A stretch of DNA of 64,000 nucleotides from NCBI GenBank assembly GCA_022419385.1, contig JAJUBI010000001.1:496001-560000 (forward strand). The letters are read 5' to 3'. This document shows positions 1 through 12,157 of the stretch, in pieces. The DNA comes from Paraconiothyrium sp. Pb-2020. Taxonomy: Eukaryota; Ascomycota; Dothideomycetes; Pleosporales; Didymosphaeriaceae. The notes under the pieces were generated by a model. The model worked only from the letters and a program-made list of their open reading frames with translations. It was not told the origin of the DNA and searched no databases. Position 1 is the first letter of the stretch, and each line of letters opens with the position of its first letter. The position numbers and the translations under genes are program-made.

Positions 1-733
1 GCGGTGCGAAAACCCATTTTGTCAGGATGGGCGTGAGAATGGCCATTGCGGCGGAGGCGACGATGGGTCGCCCGATGAGCCAGCCGAGATTCGTGTTTCC
101 GCCTGAGGATAGGGAGCCTAGTTGGTGAATTACGCTGCTCATGACTAGGCCTGAGACGTCGTCCATGACTGCGGCACTGACGAGCACGGCGCCGACGCGC
201 GTTTGGGAGAGGTCCACGGACTTAGAGGCACCGGCTATGACGGCGAAGGTTGTTCCCAGTGAGGTCGCGCTGAGGGCAGCTCCAATGATAAAGGTCTCTA
301 CCGCCCCGTACCCGAAACCCAGGTACAGCAGCAGGTAACTGAAACCGATGGGACATAGCACGCCAGTCGTAGCCGCAATGAGACTCAGTCCGAAGTTCGC
401 CTTGAGCAGGTCGAGCCTCGTCGTCAGCCCTCCCTCGAAGATAATCAGGATAAGTCCGATGTACCCAAGGTACAGGAATGTCTCTTGCCACTCATGGTGA
501 AGGATATTGGCCAGAGGCTGCCCGAAGATGATACCGACTATGATGGGCCCGATGATACCAGCGCGGATGATTTTCTCAGAGGCGTATTCGGAGATCCATA
601 GGAAGGTGAAGAAGGAGACCAGGATGAGGATGTCGACAACTAGGTGACTACATCAGTAAATCACGAAATGCTGCAATGTTTAGATGGGCGACGTACTTCC
701 AGGCTCATGGTATTGGAGAAAGGGCGCGGCCAT
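1..733 (-). CDS. CPA2-type sodium(potassium)/proton antiporter, N-terminal part
   Basis: This gene encodes a membrane carrier that exchanges monovalent cations for protons. It is cut by the left edge of the window. Exon 1 is 733-697 and begins MAAPFLQYHEPG. A 57-bp intron at 696-640 (GTACGT...CTAG) joins it in phase to exon 2, which is open from 639 to base 1. Exon 2 encodes hydrophobic segments typical of the Na+/H+ exchanger fold, with readable stretches such as GYIGLILIIFEGGL, SLGTTFAVI and AAVMDDVSGLVM. The pair of acidic residues in MDDVSG matches the ion-binding segment of this family. The ATG at 733 was chosen because the short QYHEPG-IVDIL start is usual in fungal members. About half of the protein should lie beyond base 1. 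The exact ion cannot be told from the sequence. Confidence 0.88.
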
Positions 734-1850
734 GATGCGTGCTGGCAATGGCAACACACGCGTCTTCGACAGTTGTAAGTGGCTTGTTGGAGGTTATGCT
801 TAAGGCGCCGAGGGTACACAAGAAAAGGGAAGGCGAGACCCAAGGTGACGTAGTTCTTATGGCTAGACTCGTTGATGGCTTGTGAAGATGGGCCAAGGAC
901 GCCGTTGCGATTTCTTCGTTGTCCCAAGGCTTGGAGGGTCCACCAATTAGGGCCTTGGCCTACATCCATCGGACGGGTATCCGGATAGACGGCAAGGAAT
1001 TTAATGATGGTCAAGTCGTTCGCATTGGTAAACTGAAAACTTGCTACGGTAGAGGTGTTGGTATATTTGTTGCGACGTACATTTGCTGCGGGCGAGGGTG
1101 GAGCGTCACCTAATCGGGTTGGGACGGTCCGTCTTTCACGGTTCGTTCCTTACTTCCGTCATAGCGTACATATTCCCACATATCTTGCACCATGCCACAG
1201 GACTACTGACTGTATCAACCCACGTCTCGAATGGTGTTAAGTTGTCAACCGCGAACACTTAACATGTCTGCAACCAAAGAACATCGAACCGTAACTATCT
1301 TAATCTAAGCCCAGTACAGGCGCTTCTAGAGATTTAATTGCCGAATGTCAGTTTGGATTTCTACTATCGAGACCATGATTGGGAAACTAGCATACCGGAA
1401 AAGAACAGATTGTGGCACAGCATAGCCAGCTGATTATCGACACTAAGCCGGAAATGGATTTCTACTCACTACTACACTTGATCTAAGCCAAAGTATACAG
1501 AGTAAAATCATTCTACAACTACTTCGAGATTGCACGTTACAATTGACTACAATGGCCGAAATAAAGCAAGCTCTAGCTAGCTGATGGGAGGTAGATTGAT
1601 GCGTATACTGGAAAGGCACAACCAAGACGTCAGGGGACTTCTTGGAGCCGCTTAAACAGTATCCGATTATCAAAGACTGCTTTGGGAAATTAAAAGGTCG
1701 GATTGCAGCAAATCCCTGTACAACTTCAGGAAGTGAAAATGGAGGAACTAACGATGCGATGACAACCGAAGTATATTCTATCGCTACATGCCTACAGTCC
1801 ACGTTTAGTCTTAATCTATATCCGTTGCCAACCCTGGATACAGAACTACT
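734..1850. other. gene-free interval between antiporter and ankyrin gene
   Basis: Only short overlapping open frames are present, with no domain, signal peptide or splice-consistent extension. It must hold the antiporter promoter (near 734) and the 3' flank of the ankyrin gene. The part after about 1240 is AT-rich. Confidence 0.5.
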
Positions 1851-3757
1851 TCAATCCTCCTCTCGCGCGCCCCGATCCAACAATAGCTTTATAATCCCCT
1901 CATTGTGATTTCTACGATTACTCCTACTCCTCGCACACCAAAGTGCACTCCAGAAGCTCGTCCCCGGCCGGCCCGACAGGGCGTTAATATATCCAGTACA
2001 GGCAAACGCTTCGCTCTTGTCATTCGGATTAGCACCGTAGTTAAGAAGCAGCTTCGCCATCTCAAAGTGCCCCTCGTTGGGATACACTGCACCACAAGCC
2101 GCCTGCAGCGCGCCAGAACCATCGATCTTCGCGCCGTGCTCGAGGAGCAGCCTGGCGATGGAGATGCTCCGCCGCATGACAGCTGCTTGCAGTGCGTTGT
2201 CGCCCCAGACCGGTCCTCGATAGGAAGGATTGGAGCCGTGCTCTAGCAGTAGACGCACGATGGCATCGTTGCCGCGGTAGGCGGCGAGGTTGAGGGGGTG
2301 GAACCATCGTGCGCCAGCGACGTTGGGGTCTGCGCCGGCTTCGAGGAGCATGCGTGCGATCGCGTCGAATTTGGCTCGCCGCTCTGCAGATAGAATATCT
2401 TCTCCCCAGCAGGCGCTCTGGAGCGGCGTGCTGCAGAAGACAGCCCTCGACCAGCCACGATCCTCGGTGTAAGGCGTGCCGTGGACGACGTTGGGAGATG
2501 CGCCCTTTTCGAGCAGGAATCTCACGCACTCGACGTAGCCGTGTTTTGCCGCGCGGAGGATGGCATGGCCGCGTTTGGGAACTTCCTGATTGACGTCTAC
2601 GCCGGCCGATACGAGGCGTTGGAGAAGGTTGAGATGACCTTTGACGGCTGCTACGCCGAGCGCACGCGAGCCATGCTTCTCGATGTCGACTCCTTTGCGC
2701 AAGAAGTGTTCCACGAGTTGCGCATTCCCATCGCGGGCGACAGATACGAAGGCGTTTCCAGCGAGTTGACTCGAATAATCCATCCGTTCCAGTATCGTAT
2801 CCAGAACGTCCCGCCATTTCGTCCCTTTCTCCTTCGAAACGATGTTGAACGCCGCACCAGGCATCCACTTGTCGTCCACCCCCTCAACCAACTTATCCTC
2901 TGCTCCCCTCTCAATCAAAAACCTCGCGATTTCCCCATGCCCAGCTTCCAACGCCCCCTCCAGCGCTCTCCCATTCGCTTTCGTCCTACAATTAACATCC
3001 ACCCCCCTCTCAACCATCAACCTCACACATTCCATATGCCCCTTGACCGCCGCAACCCGCAACGCATGTCCCTCCCGCCCTCCCCAAGCCCCCGCATCCA
3101 CGCCATGATCAAGCAGCACCTCCACAACATCTTTAAACCCCTTCTGACTTGCAATGTACACCGCCGAAGCAGGTCCACCCGCTCCACACACGTCCGCACC
3201 GTGCACAAGGAGACACCGCACCACCTCGCTCAACCCCTCATTGCACGCCGCCTCGAGCGCGCACAATTTTCCCGCCTGTGCGTTTGGATCCGCGCCGTGC
3301 GCTAGCACCAGACACGCGATGTCCTCCCTCCTCTTCTCTATCGCAGCGATGAGCGCGCTGGGGCGGGCGTATTTCTAACAACCCTCTTTAGTATATCGGG
3401 GTAAAAAGTGGGATTGGTTGTGGTAGGAGCTTCGCCTCTTGAAAAAACCACCTTTTTCATGATATATGTCAAGATCTATGTGCCAAGGTTACGTACCTGC
3501 TTGGCCTTATACGGTCGTCCGCCACCTCTCGCGCTACACCCCTGCTCCAGCAGCGTCTTTACAGCACGTAAGTTCCCATGCACGGCGGCTGCGACGAGAG
3601 GGTCGCAGCGGCGCGCTTTAGCTAGCTTTCGGTAGTAGATGGGGAGGACTAAGGTGTAGAGACGGGGGGATGTGCAGGCGAGGGCGCGGAGGGTGGGTTC
3701 ATCGTCGATGTGGGATGCTATGGCGAGGAGTAACTCGTTGGGGAGGTGGAGGAGCAT
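1851..3757 (-). CDS. F-box/ankyrin-repeat protein
   Basis: This is a two-exon gene: exon 1 at 3757-3497 and exon 2 at 3374-1851, with a 122-bp phase-0 intron (GTACGT...TTAG), giving about 594 aa. Residues 1-40 (LPNELLLAIASHI, then LRALACTSPRLY) look like an F-box, the module that ties a protein to the SCF ubiquitin ligase through Skp1. The rest is a run of roughly a dozen ankyrin repeats. The consensus is visible many times (for example LLEHGANPN-like, VRLLLEHGSNPS, LLEAGADPN) and ends at LLLDRGAREED. Ankyrin repeats bind other proteins, so substrate recognition for ubiquitination is a reasonable inference, but no substrate can be named. The ATG at 3757 is the first in frame; the frame opens further upstream without another ATG. 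Confidence 0.85.
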
Positions 3758-4190
3758 CTTGGGGTGAGGATAAAGCAACTATGAGACTGGGAGGATGCGC
3801 TTAGCATTTAAAATCATGTTTGGCTGGGTGGTATGTATTTTGGGTGTGTGGCTGGCTGCGATGGGTTGAGTCATCGGTGTAAGGTGCGACTCCGGTCTAT
3901 TGACGTCGAGAGGTGGAAGTCGTGGGGGCTATTCGCAGAACGGGTTGTCGCATAACTTAGCGAGCCTTGTTCAAGTGCCATCGGATTTTCGATGTGCAGA
4001 GTTAACACAGGATACACTATCGCCAGTCGGAGTAGGGGTTGCATGCGCTTAGGCACTCTGAACTTCGAGTTAGAGATTATATCGTGCGACGGCATTTCCA
4101 CCGTACAGGCATACGGTAGTGCAGTGGCCCAGCAGCCCAATTCCCATATGACGTTCTCTCCCAACACCTTCTCCACCCTCCACCAAACCC
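3758..4190. other. gene-free interval
   Basis: This interval is the promoter side of the F-box/ankyrin gene and the 3' flank of the MFS gene. I see no gene or clear element in it. Confidence 0.5.
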
Positions 4191-6020
4191 TCAATAAACA
4201 TACCTAAAATTCCTATTCTCCCAATCCGTCAGGTCCCCAAACGCAGTCGCATCCGTCTCCACCTGCTCCCCATACATCCTCTCCCTCTTCCCGTTCTCCC
4301 ACGCCATATAGTACCTGAACGCCAACACAATCCCAAACTCCACCAGATGGCAGAAAATCATACTCCAGATGCCCAGCTCGTACGTCGGACTCTGCTCCGC
4401 CTTGTAAAAGAACGGCCCCGCGATGTTCCCCACGCAGTAACCCAGGAACAGAAACGCATTGGTGACGACTTTCTTCGTGTGGCCTGCAGTGTTGCCGACG
4501 GCGAGGGACAGGATGAGGACGAAGGCGGCGTTGTAGGCGCCGGTGAGGTAGTAGCACCATAGGCGCGCGATGTGGTGTGATTGCGCGATGTAGCGTAGGC
4601 CGAAGGTGCCGGCGATGTTGGGGAGGAGGTAGATGAGGATGAACCAGCAGCGGGTTTGGCGGGCGGTGGCGGTGGAGAAGTAATTGTTTAGGTAGACGCA
4701 GGAGAGGATGAGGAGGGCGATGAGGATGCCGTAGGGGACTTGGAGGAGGGTGGTTACGAGGGTGGAGTAGCCGAAACCTTTGATTATTATGGTGCCGAAG
4801 TTGGAGATGCCTGGGGGAGTGTTTGTTAGTATGTTGGTGGTAAGGGTGCGTGGGTAGATGCGTTGACTAACCCCCGTTTGGTGCGTTGTGGATCGCACCC
4901 AGGATGAAGAAGAAATAGGTCTTGGGATCCTTCAGTGCTTCGACTGCTTGGTAGCGTTTAAGGTGTTTGTTTTCGACGCCAGTCTGGTTGGAGCGGAGAC
5001 GCTCGACGGCGACGCGCCGTTCGCGAGGCGTGAGCAGAGGAGCGTTCACGGGTGAATCGGGGAGGAAGATGAACATGACTATTCCCCAAGCGGAGCACAG
5101 CGCTACACTGAGAGTAAGGATTGGCTCGCAGAGTCACCAAGGCAACATACCTCCTATGATTATAAATTCGTATTTCCATGACGGAAGAGCTCCTTTGATA
5201 TGTCCAATAGCATAGCCCAGCAAGCCACCGAGGGCAATGCCGAATCCGTTGGCTGTATACCACAATCCAATGCGGACGGGCTGCTGTTTGCGAGTGTACC
5301 TGGTGATATGAGCTTCTGCTATGCAGGATCCAGAAGAAGGGAACATACCACATGCTCGTTATCAGCATGAAAGAAGGATCGGAGCATGCTTCGGCCGCTC
5401 CACTGATAGCTCTAAGCACTGCAAGCTGTGTAAAGTTCTGCCGACACGGTGAGCCCAAAACTATACCTTGAGTTACAACATACCTTAGCAGCAGCCTGCA
5501 GCATCAAAAACACCCCCCAAAGAAAGATATTCGCACCCAGATACTTTCCAATCGGCAACCTCTGCATCAGGAAATTCGTCGGAAAAGCCCATGCCAGAAA
5601 TCCAAAATAGAAAATGCTGCTGAGCCAATTGTATCGATCGCCGACCAAGTTCAAGTCCTCTCTGATGCCGAAGATGGCCGCGTACGAGAGCGTCGTTTTG
5701 TCGATGTAAAAGAATGCGTAGCAGACTGCGAGATAGGGTAGGATCATCCGGTCGATTTTGCGGACTAGGCGTTTCTCTTCGTCGGCGGTGTAGGGCTCGT
5801 GGGTGTCTGCTGGCGAGGCAAAGAGGGCCATGGCTGTGTCGCCGTCGCCAGACCGGGAGAGCACCCATTTTGAGGGTGCTTCGGAAGGGAGGTTCTCGGT
5901 GTGGATGGCAGACTCGATTCCTGGTCCCACCTTTGGATCTGTAGAGATTGGATGGCTGTTGTCGCTGGCCTGAATGGACTCGGGCGGATGCTCACGCCTA
6001 AAGTTTGGAAGGAAGCCCAT
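4191..6020 (-). CDS. MFS anion:cation symporter, allantoate/nicotinate permease (Dal5/Tna1) type
   Basis: This is a plasma-membrane carrier of the major facilitator superfamily, most like the fungal ACS family that imports small organic anions such as allantoate, nicotinate or pantothenate. I join five exons: 6020-5484, 5437-5349, 5299-5151, 5102-4872 and 4810-4191. All phases agree, giving 541 aa, the usual length for the family. A polar N-terminus of about 85 residues ends in EEKRLVRKIDRMILPYL, the typical entry to TM1. It is followed by FFYIDKTTLSYAAIFGI and then LRAISGAAEAC. Next come MWY-TRKQQPVRIGLWYTANGFG and the central loop with SPVNAPLLTPRERRVAVERLR. The C-terminal half carries about six more helices. 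Its substrate cannot be assigned from the sequence. A GTATGT just before the stop could in principle extend the gene, but the length argues against that. Confidence 0.87.
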
Positions 6021-7880
6021 CTTCAAATGAAATGGGCGCCAGATGTGCTGGGGGTTTTCGGGGCTCAAGATCCTACATCTGCCTCCTAGAGCTCGACAGA
6101 TAAGACGTGGGCGCGAAGCTTCTTTGTATTTGGCTTTTGTTAAGCCGCACTCGAGAATGAGTGGTCGGTATTCTCTCCGTCATACGCTTCCCCTCACCCC
6201 GCATGCGCAACTGTGGGGTATAGCGATCATACTGATGATCACCCATCAGACCTGCCATTAGAAGTTAACGTTGAAGCTGACCCGCGGACAGTTTTGAAAA
6301 TGACTGTCATTTCCGCTATTACATTCGACCGAAAGCCGAACGATTTCCTTGATATAGAGCCGGTATGCGATACATATCTTGTTAAAGTTTGCTTCTTATT
6401 TACAGAGTAGCTGATTTTACGAAAGTTGGTGCTTCCGAGGGTGTTTCGAGCCTGTCGGGAATATCTCTTGTGTATTCCCGACGGATAGGTGATGCAAATC
6501 ATTGCATTCCGTCGTCAGTATACTTCTACTATACACCTACGTCGTTGGATATTGGTTAGATTTTGACACAGATATCCTATGCTCGAAGGATTTCATGAAG
6601 TAGTGGCCTTGGATATTATATGAGAGTAGGACGGAGTTCGAGTACAGAAATGTTGGGAAATCGAGTACACGCAGCAACTTTCTGAGTCGATCTTGAAGTT
6701 GCGGTGAGGTACAAGGGAGGTGGGATACCAAGTAATCATACTTCGTCAACAACTTCGACTATTCGAAGGCAACATGACACTACGACGCTCAGGTTGTACG
6801 TTCCTATATATATCTGCGCACTCTTCCGTTTCGTAATCTCAAGTTTAAGCCCGAAGTATTTGTTAGGCGCAAACTGTCGGGGAAGGACCCGCAGCTAATA
6901 CTTATCCCATCCAGTAGCTTTGAAAAGGTATTCATGCAAGAATGGATCAGGCATCGAGTCGCCCTACGGCGCAACGACACTAAGCACACAGGCGATTCTT
7001 GAAGCTGCATACTCAACAGCGAGCCGGGAGTCTGCTATCTGGTGCTCCGCGGTCGGCTGTTTGTCGAGTGGGATGTGGCACTTCGGCTGTGATGCAACGG
7101 GCAAGGGGCGAGGCGAGCCAGGGTATTGGGACGATCGCTGCGGGCCGACGTGGGATGAAGACTGGCGTGCCACCCGTGCCTGGCACCCGTCTAAAGGGTA
7201 AAGGGTACAGCGCCCTCGTCCAAGAACGATAGCCTCATTCTCGAGACACCACACAGCCTACAGTAGTACTAGATAGCAGTCACGTCATAGCGAACAGCGC
7301 AAGGATGTATATTGACAGCTGAACGTGAGCAAATGTGCCAGCCAATCAGACAGATGCAGCGCCGGATACGCCAAGCATCTCCATCTCCATCGTCACCGGC
7401 TGCTGCACCTTCTCACATTGCGCGTAGGCGGCCGCCGCACTCACTTTCTGCAAACGCCGACCGTACTGCCTCTGTACAACTTGAGAGCATCGGAATGGTC
7501 GAATGCTCGTCTCCAAACCACCTTTTGCGGGCCATAGCCTGAGGTAGCACCGAACGCTCTGACTTCAACACGGTGAGTATGCCTGGCGCGTTGCGCTCCG
7601 ATAATACCAGCGCGATGCGACTATTGTGCTAACAGATCTATTCAGAGTCCAATTGTTCCTCCTTTGCCTGTCACTTTCACGCGCTCGTCGCCGCATTCAC
7701 CTCCGCCGCGACCACCTCACGAAACCCCACCGAACTTTTACGCCCCGCCCGCAAACGACGACCTTATGTCCCGGCGCTTCCTCTTCGTTCTATACCAAAA
7801 CTTCAGCCATTGCTAGGCGCTTTCTCCTAAGCTAGATTATCTGCGCCCACCGCGCACTTGACCGCACTCGCGCTCTCACC
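6021..7880. other. gene-free divergent promoter interval
   Basis: The interval lies between the 5' ends of two divergent genes (MFS carrier and nuclear scaffold). The stretch at about 6250-6850 is AT-rich. The open frames are short and share no features of fungal coding sequence. A pyrimidine-rich leader precedes the ATG at 7881. Confidence 0.5.
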
Positions 7881-10346
7881 ATGTCTGGCTCCGAGCGGCC
7901 GCTGGAGCAATCCGTACCAACCGCAGGACTGAAGCGCAAGCAAATGTCAGATGAAGACCAGGAAGACTTAGACCAGCTAGACGGCATCTTCAAGCGCATC
8001 AAGACTGCTGTCCCCCGCGCGCCGTACATACTCTCCACGCCCTCTCTCAATCCATATCGATACCACTCATCGCACGAGGCGCGCGCATGGATGCTGGGGC
8101 ACTTGTTCAAGTACGAGGAGGAATATCTACAGTACCGAACCTATCTCTTCCGCGAGCCCTACCGGGACTGCTTCACCCTCCAACCCGGCGAAGACGACGA
8201 GCCTGAGGCGCCCCGACCAATGTCACAGGCGTCGAATGTCGCTAGTCAAGGGCCCAAGAAGAAGATCAGCCTTGCCGACTACAAGAACAAGCAGGCCAAC
8301 GGCGTCAGTGCGCCTGGTTCTAAAAAACCATCGCCAGCGCTGCAGCCTACTAAGCACAACATCGCTCAAACCAACGGAGTGAAGCCGTCACATGCGCAAG
8401 CTCCAGCGCGTGAGCTAAATAAGCATGATTCGTCGCAACCAAAACGGTACGTCGCGCTATTCTCTATGTAATACATACGCTGATAGATTTGCAGACCGGA
8501 GAAGAAGATATCCGACAAACCGGAGAAGCGCGACCGCGCCGAATCTTCTGCGTCAGCATCATCACAAAAGCCTGAATCCGCAGAGTCTAGGATCAACATC
8601 GACAAGTCTGGTCCATCATCCTCGACGCCTCACGGCCTACCACCCCTGTTGTCACCAGTTGACCCACCCCTGAGTAATCCGCATGGGCTGCCAACCCTTC
8701 TTTCACCTACACTTCCCCCGAAAATTCTGGAGGAGCTCGACAGGATAGAGACGTCTCGCAAACGAGCGGACTCCAACACCTCGACTTCGTCATCCGACCG
8801 CAACAAGAGTCAAAACTTGCACGTACCTGAACGTACTGCATCGAAGAAGCCTGTTGCCACACAAGCGGGCGACAGCGTTTCTCGAGCGCGATCGATATCA
8901 ATCAACGGGAAGTCACCGAACGAAGATCTTGCCGACCACAACGAGGACCGCGCGCCCAGCCTCATTGTCAAGCTCAAATACACGAAGAAGTCACGAGAGA
9001 CTATCAAAAGGCTGCTGGCTCTCCCACCGAAGAGAGAAGGTCCCGTTGCTCGGAAGGAACGTGATGAGCAATCACAGAAGTTGGCGTCACAGAATAAGAC
9101 TTCAGACGGTGTTGAGAAGAAACCCAAACCAATACCGAAAGTCGCGGCTCGGCGCCCTGAGTCTGCGACCGCCCCCAAGGCTCCCGTGCCATCAATCAAA
9201 GTTGAAAAGCGACCACGGAGTGAAGATGATGCGGCGCAAGCATCACCAGTACCAGCGAAACGTCCGAGGTCATCTACGGTGTCGTCACAACAGGACCGCC
9301 CCATAACTCCCAGAGACCAGATTACCTCCTCGCCCGCTACGTCAACCAAACTAAGCGCGCAAAAAAGTTCAGGTACGCTCGTTACACCTCGCAAAGACCT
9401 AAAGGCGGTCAACATGCTTCGAACGAACTCCTCAGAAAGCCAACATTCCACTCCCGGAAGGTCAGGTGTGACACCCATAAGCTCACGTCTTGATCCTTCA
9501 GCGCCTACATCAGTACCACCACTGGGAAGCAAGAAGCAAATGGACATTTCACTATTACAGCAATCATCCATGAAGTTGAACCAGATGGGACGGTCACTGA
9601 AGCACGAAGGCCAGAAGCTGGAGCGCGACAAAGCAGCAAAGCTTACCAAGGCAGACCAAAAGCACGCCGCCGTCATTGGTCTCGAGTGCATCCTGTGAGT
9701 CCTCTCATTCCTCGCTCTATCAATTACATAGCTAACTCATTCTACCAGCTCCTACATGGCTGCCTACCACGCCCAAGACCAATCTCTCCAGCTCCGCGGC
9801 CGCCCCGCCGAAGTCGAAGGCACCTGGAAAACCCTCCTCCCGCTCTGCTCCTCCTACGGCCGCCTCACGAAAGACTTCACCCACCTCGACGGCTTCCGCT
9901 CCTGCCTCGGCGCCGTCATCGCAGCAAACATCTGCACTCTCGTCGCGCCTCGCGCTCCAAACCCCAAAGCCCACGACTCCCCTCACGAACTCTCCGTCAC
10001 CGAACTCACCAAGCAACACAGCCAGCTCACCGAAAACCTCGGCCTCTTGTCCGACCACTACCAGAAGCTCCTCCGGCACACCCAAGATGCGCGGTCCGCG
10101 CTGCCAATGGAGGAAATAGAAAAGACATACACCAAGACCTGGGCCGGCGCCGAGTGGAACACGAAGCTCTCCAAGGTACCGGAGAAAGTCAACGCTTCAA
10201 AGCTATCCGGGCCGTACTTCCTGCCCATCCAGAACGACACCACGCCCATTCAGGCGGTGCGCTTCGGGCTCAAGTTCCTGGGCGAGTACTGCGAGAAAGA
10301 GAAGATTGAGCATCGGTTGAAGATCAACTTGGACCGGCCTGAGTGA
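7881..10346 (+). CDS. charged nuclear-type protein, possible Ell-binding (Ebp1/AFF4-like) elongation scaffold
   Basis: Three exons (7881-8446, 8495-9694, 9749-10346; GTACGT..GCAG and GTGAGT..CCAG introns) give 787 aa. A conserved-looking N-terminal block (about residues 20-110) contains DGIFKRIK, NPYRYHSSHEARAWML and EEYLQYRTYLFREPYRDCF. Then comes a long disordered middle rich in Ser, Pro, Lys and Arg, with KKKISLADYKNKQ and several KRPRS-type basic patches that would suit nuclear import. The last 230 residues are predicted helical and begin with MKLNQMGRSLKHEGQKL, then KHAAVIGLECILSYMAAYHAQD. This C-terminal block resembles the helical homology domain of AF4/FMR2 proteins, and fission yeast Ebp1 is described as the fungal counterpart. 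That match is from memory and weak. The gene itself is certain; the function is tentative. Confidence 0.8.
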
Positions 10347-12157
10347 GGCTTCTGCGGAGCACTGGACACCGAGTTGGGCACCGATGCTTGTCGAACCGCG
10401 CATTGCACGCGAGCTCCCATTGTACACACTCTTACACAAACATACATATTCCCCAGGCGTTTTTTTCCTTAAACTTCCCCGCTGAAGCGGGAAGGCGGCA
10501 CTTTCGGTTGCGGGTTCCTGTTAGCAAGGTGATACCCACGAGGCGCGCACTACGCACGTCCTCGTATTTTGTTTTTGTACCTATGGTTTTTGTCGAATTG
10601 AGATTATATCATGTTTAGCGAGCGATGGGAGGATGATAAGCTTGTGTTTATATGGTGAAGACGTGGTTACGGCCTTCGATTGTTTGTTGGGCAGTTTTTG
10701 AGGATATGTGCATGTGGGTGATGTGATGGCTGGGGAGGTGGAGAATTGGTACGGAGGAGGTTGTGGGGATTGCGCTAGCACGAGTCCTGAAAGTGGCAAG
10801 AGGAGAAAGTATTGGGGTTGGGGCCTTGAGCAAGTGGGGTAAAGGGGTCCTGGAAGATAGCTACGTTCTGTAGGCAGGTGGGAGAATGGAGTAGCATTGC
10901 AATGCAGTTGCTGATTATTGTACTTCTCTACGTGAGGATGTGTCTTAGTGCTGGTGAAGTCTGGAGCTGTATAAGGATATTATTGTGTCGGTACTGGTGT
11001 ATGTTGAGGAAATGAGGTAGAGCCGAATGAAAGAGTGGAAGCCGATTGGCAAGGAGGTGAACAGCTATTGGCATAGAGGTAAATTGTCATTAGCACGGAG
11101 GTGAGCAGTTATCGGTAGGGAGGTAGATGGCAGGAGGTAGATGGCAGGAGGTAGATGGCAGGAGGTAGATGGCAAGGAGGTGAATTGCAGGGAAGTGCAT
11201 GGTGGTCAATAAGGAAGCAGATGCTGATGGCCTGCGGCATGAGTGGTGCGAAGTTCGTTGCGGGAAGCGCATAGTCATTCCATATTAAGGCTATGAAAGG
11301 GGGTTGGGGGTGACTCCTCTTCGTCTCTTGTTTCGTCCAAATGACTCATCGTCTCCAGTTTCTGCATGATGCTGCTTGAGCTCAAGCGTCTATGGTGATG
11401 ACTGGGTACAGCGAGGTCTTCCGACTCTTTTTCGATGACTATTATCATTTCGTTTTCGATCATGTCAATGAGATTTTTGAAAGGTTCTGTGCAAGCTTCA
11501 CGGGATCGTAGATCATTGATCTTCTATTCTGTGTCAGTTGCGTACCATGACGTCTCTTATAAGAGGCTACCCACTGTTATTACGCTTGATTTCACGCTTG
11601 CCCTCTGAGATTTACTCTCGTTTGGATCAATAGTGAAGAATGAGTCGTTTATCGTTCCATGTAAATAGAGATCCGGGCTCATCCGCTCGTTGGCAAATTC
11701 TTTGACCTCATTATGGTTGCCCAGAAACCAGGTAAGAAACTTTGCCGTCGCAACGTGAGCGACCCCTGCCTACACTGCGCAGTTGACTGACTCCCGCGGT
11801 ATGTATCTTCTGTTTCCCATCTCTCACAAAGCCCTTCCACATTTCCGCACCGCCTGATAGGACTTGTACCACAGCGGTGCTCCAATTTGTACGCTTCCAG
11901 GATTCCGTCGGGCAAGGTGGTGAGGCTGGGGCTGAGCATCTTCCCATGCATGAAGCTACCGCCTCGCAAGATAGCAGGCGCACTCGGGACTTCACGTAGG
12001 AACTAATTCAAAACTCATCGATAAACCGAGATCGAATTACGTGCTAAAGTCAGACCTGCAAATGCATAAACCCACAAGACATCAGCCCCTATTCCGCTCT
12101 GTAGACTCCCGTATTGAACGCCATTAAACTTGCCTAGTTAACATTTTTCCCTGCTGC
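10347..12157. other. gene-free interval with a short tandem repeat
   Basis: This interval is the convergent 3' flank of the scaffold gene and of GABA transaminase. Apart from the repeat at 11121-11177 and its degenerate surroundings (about 11050-11200), nothing recognisable is present. Confidence 0.5.
11121..11177. repeat. 14-bp tandem repeat, four copies
   Basis: The unit AGGTAGATGGCAGG occurs three times exactly and a fourth time with one inserted base. Degenerate relatives (GAGGTGAACAG, GAGGTAAATTG, GAGGTGAGCAG) precede it from about 11050. It lies between two convergent 3' ends, so it is probably a neutral minisatellite. Confidence 0.9.

Noticed and set aside
2062..2868. Long frames on both strands over the ankyrin, SET2 and acidic-protein genes
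   Set aside because: These are shadows of the real reading frames; the repeated-domain proteins produce long open frames in other registers.
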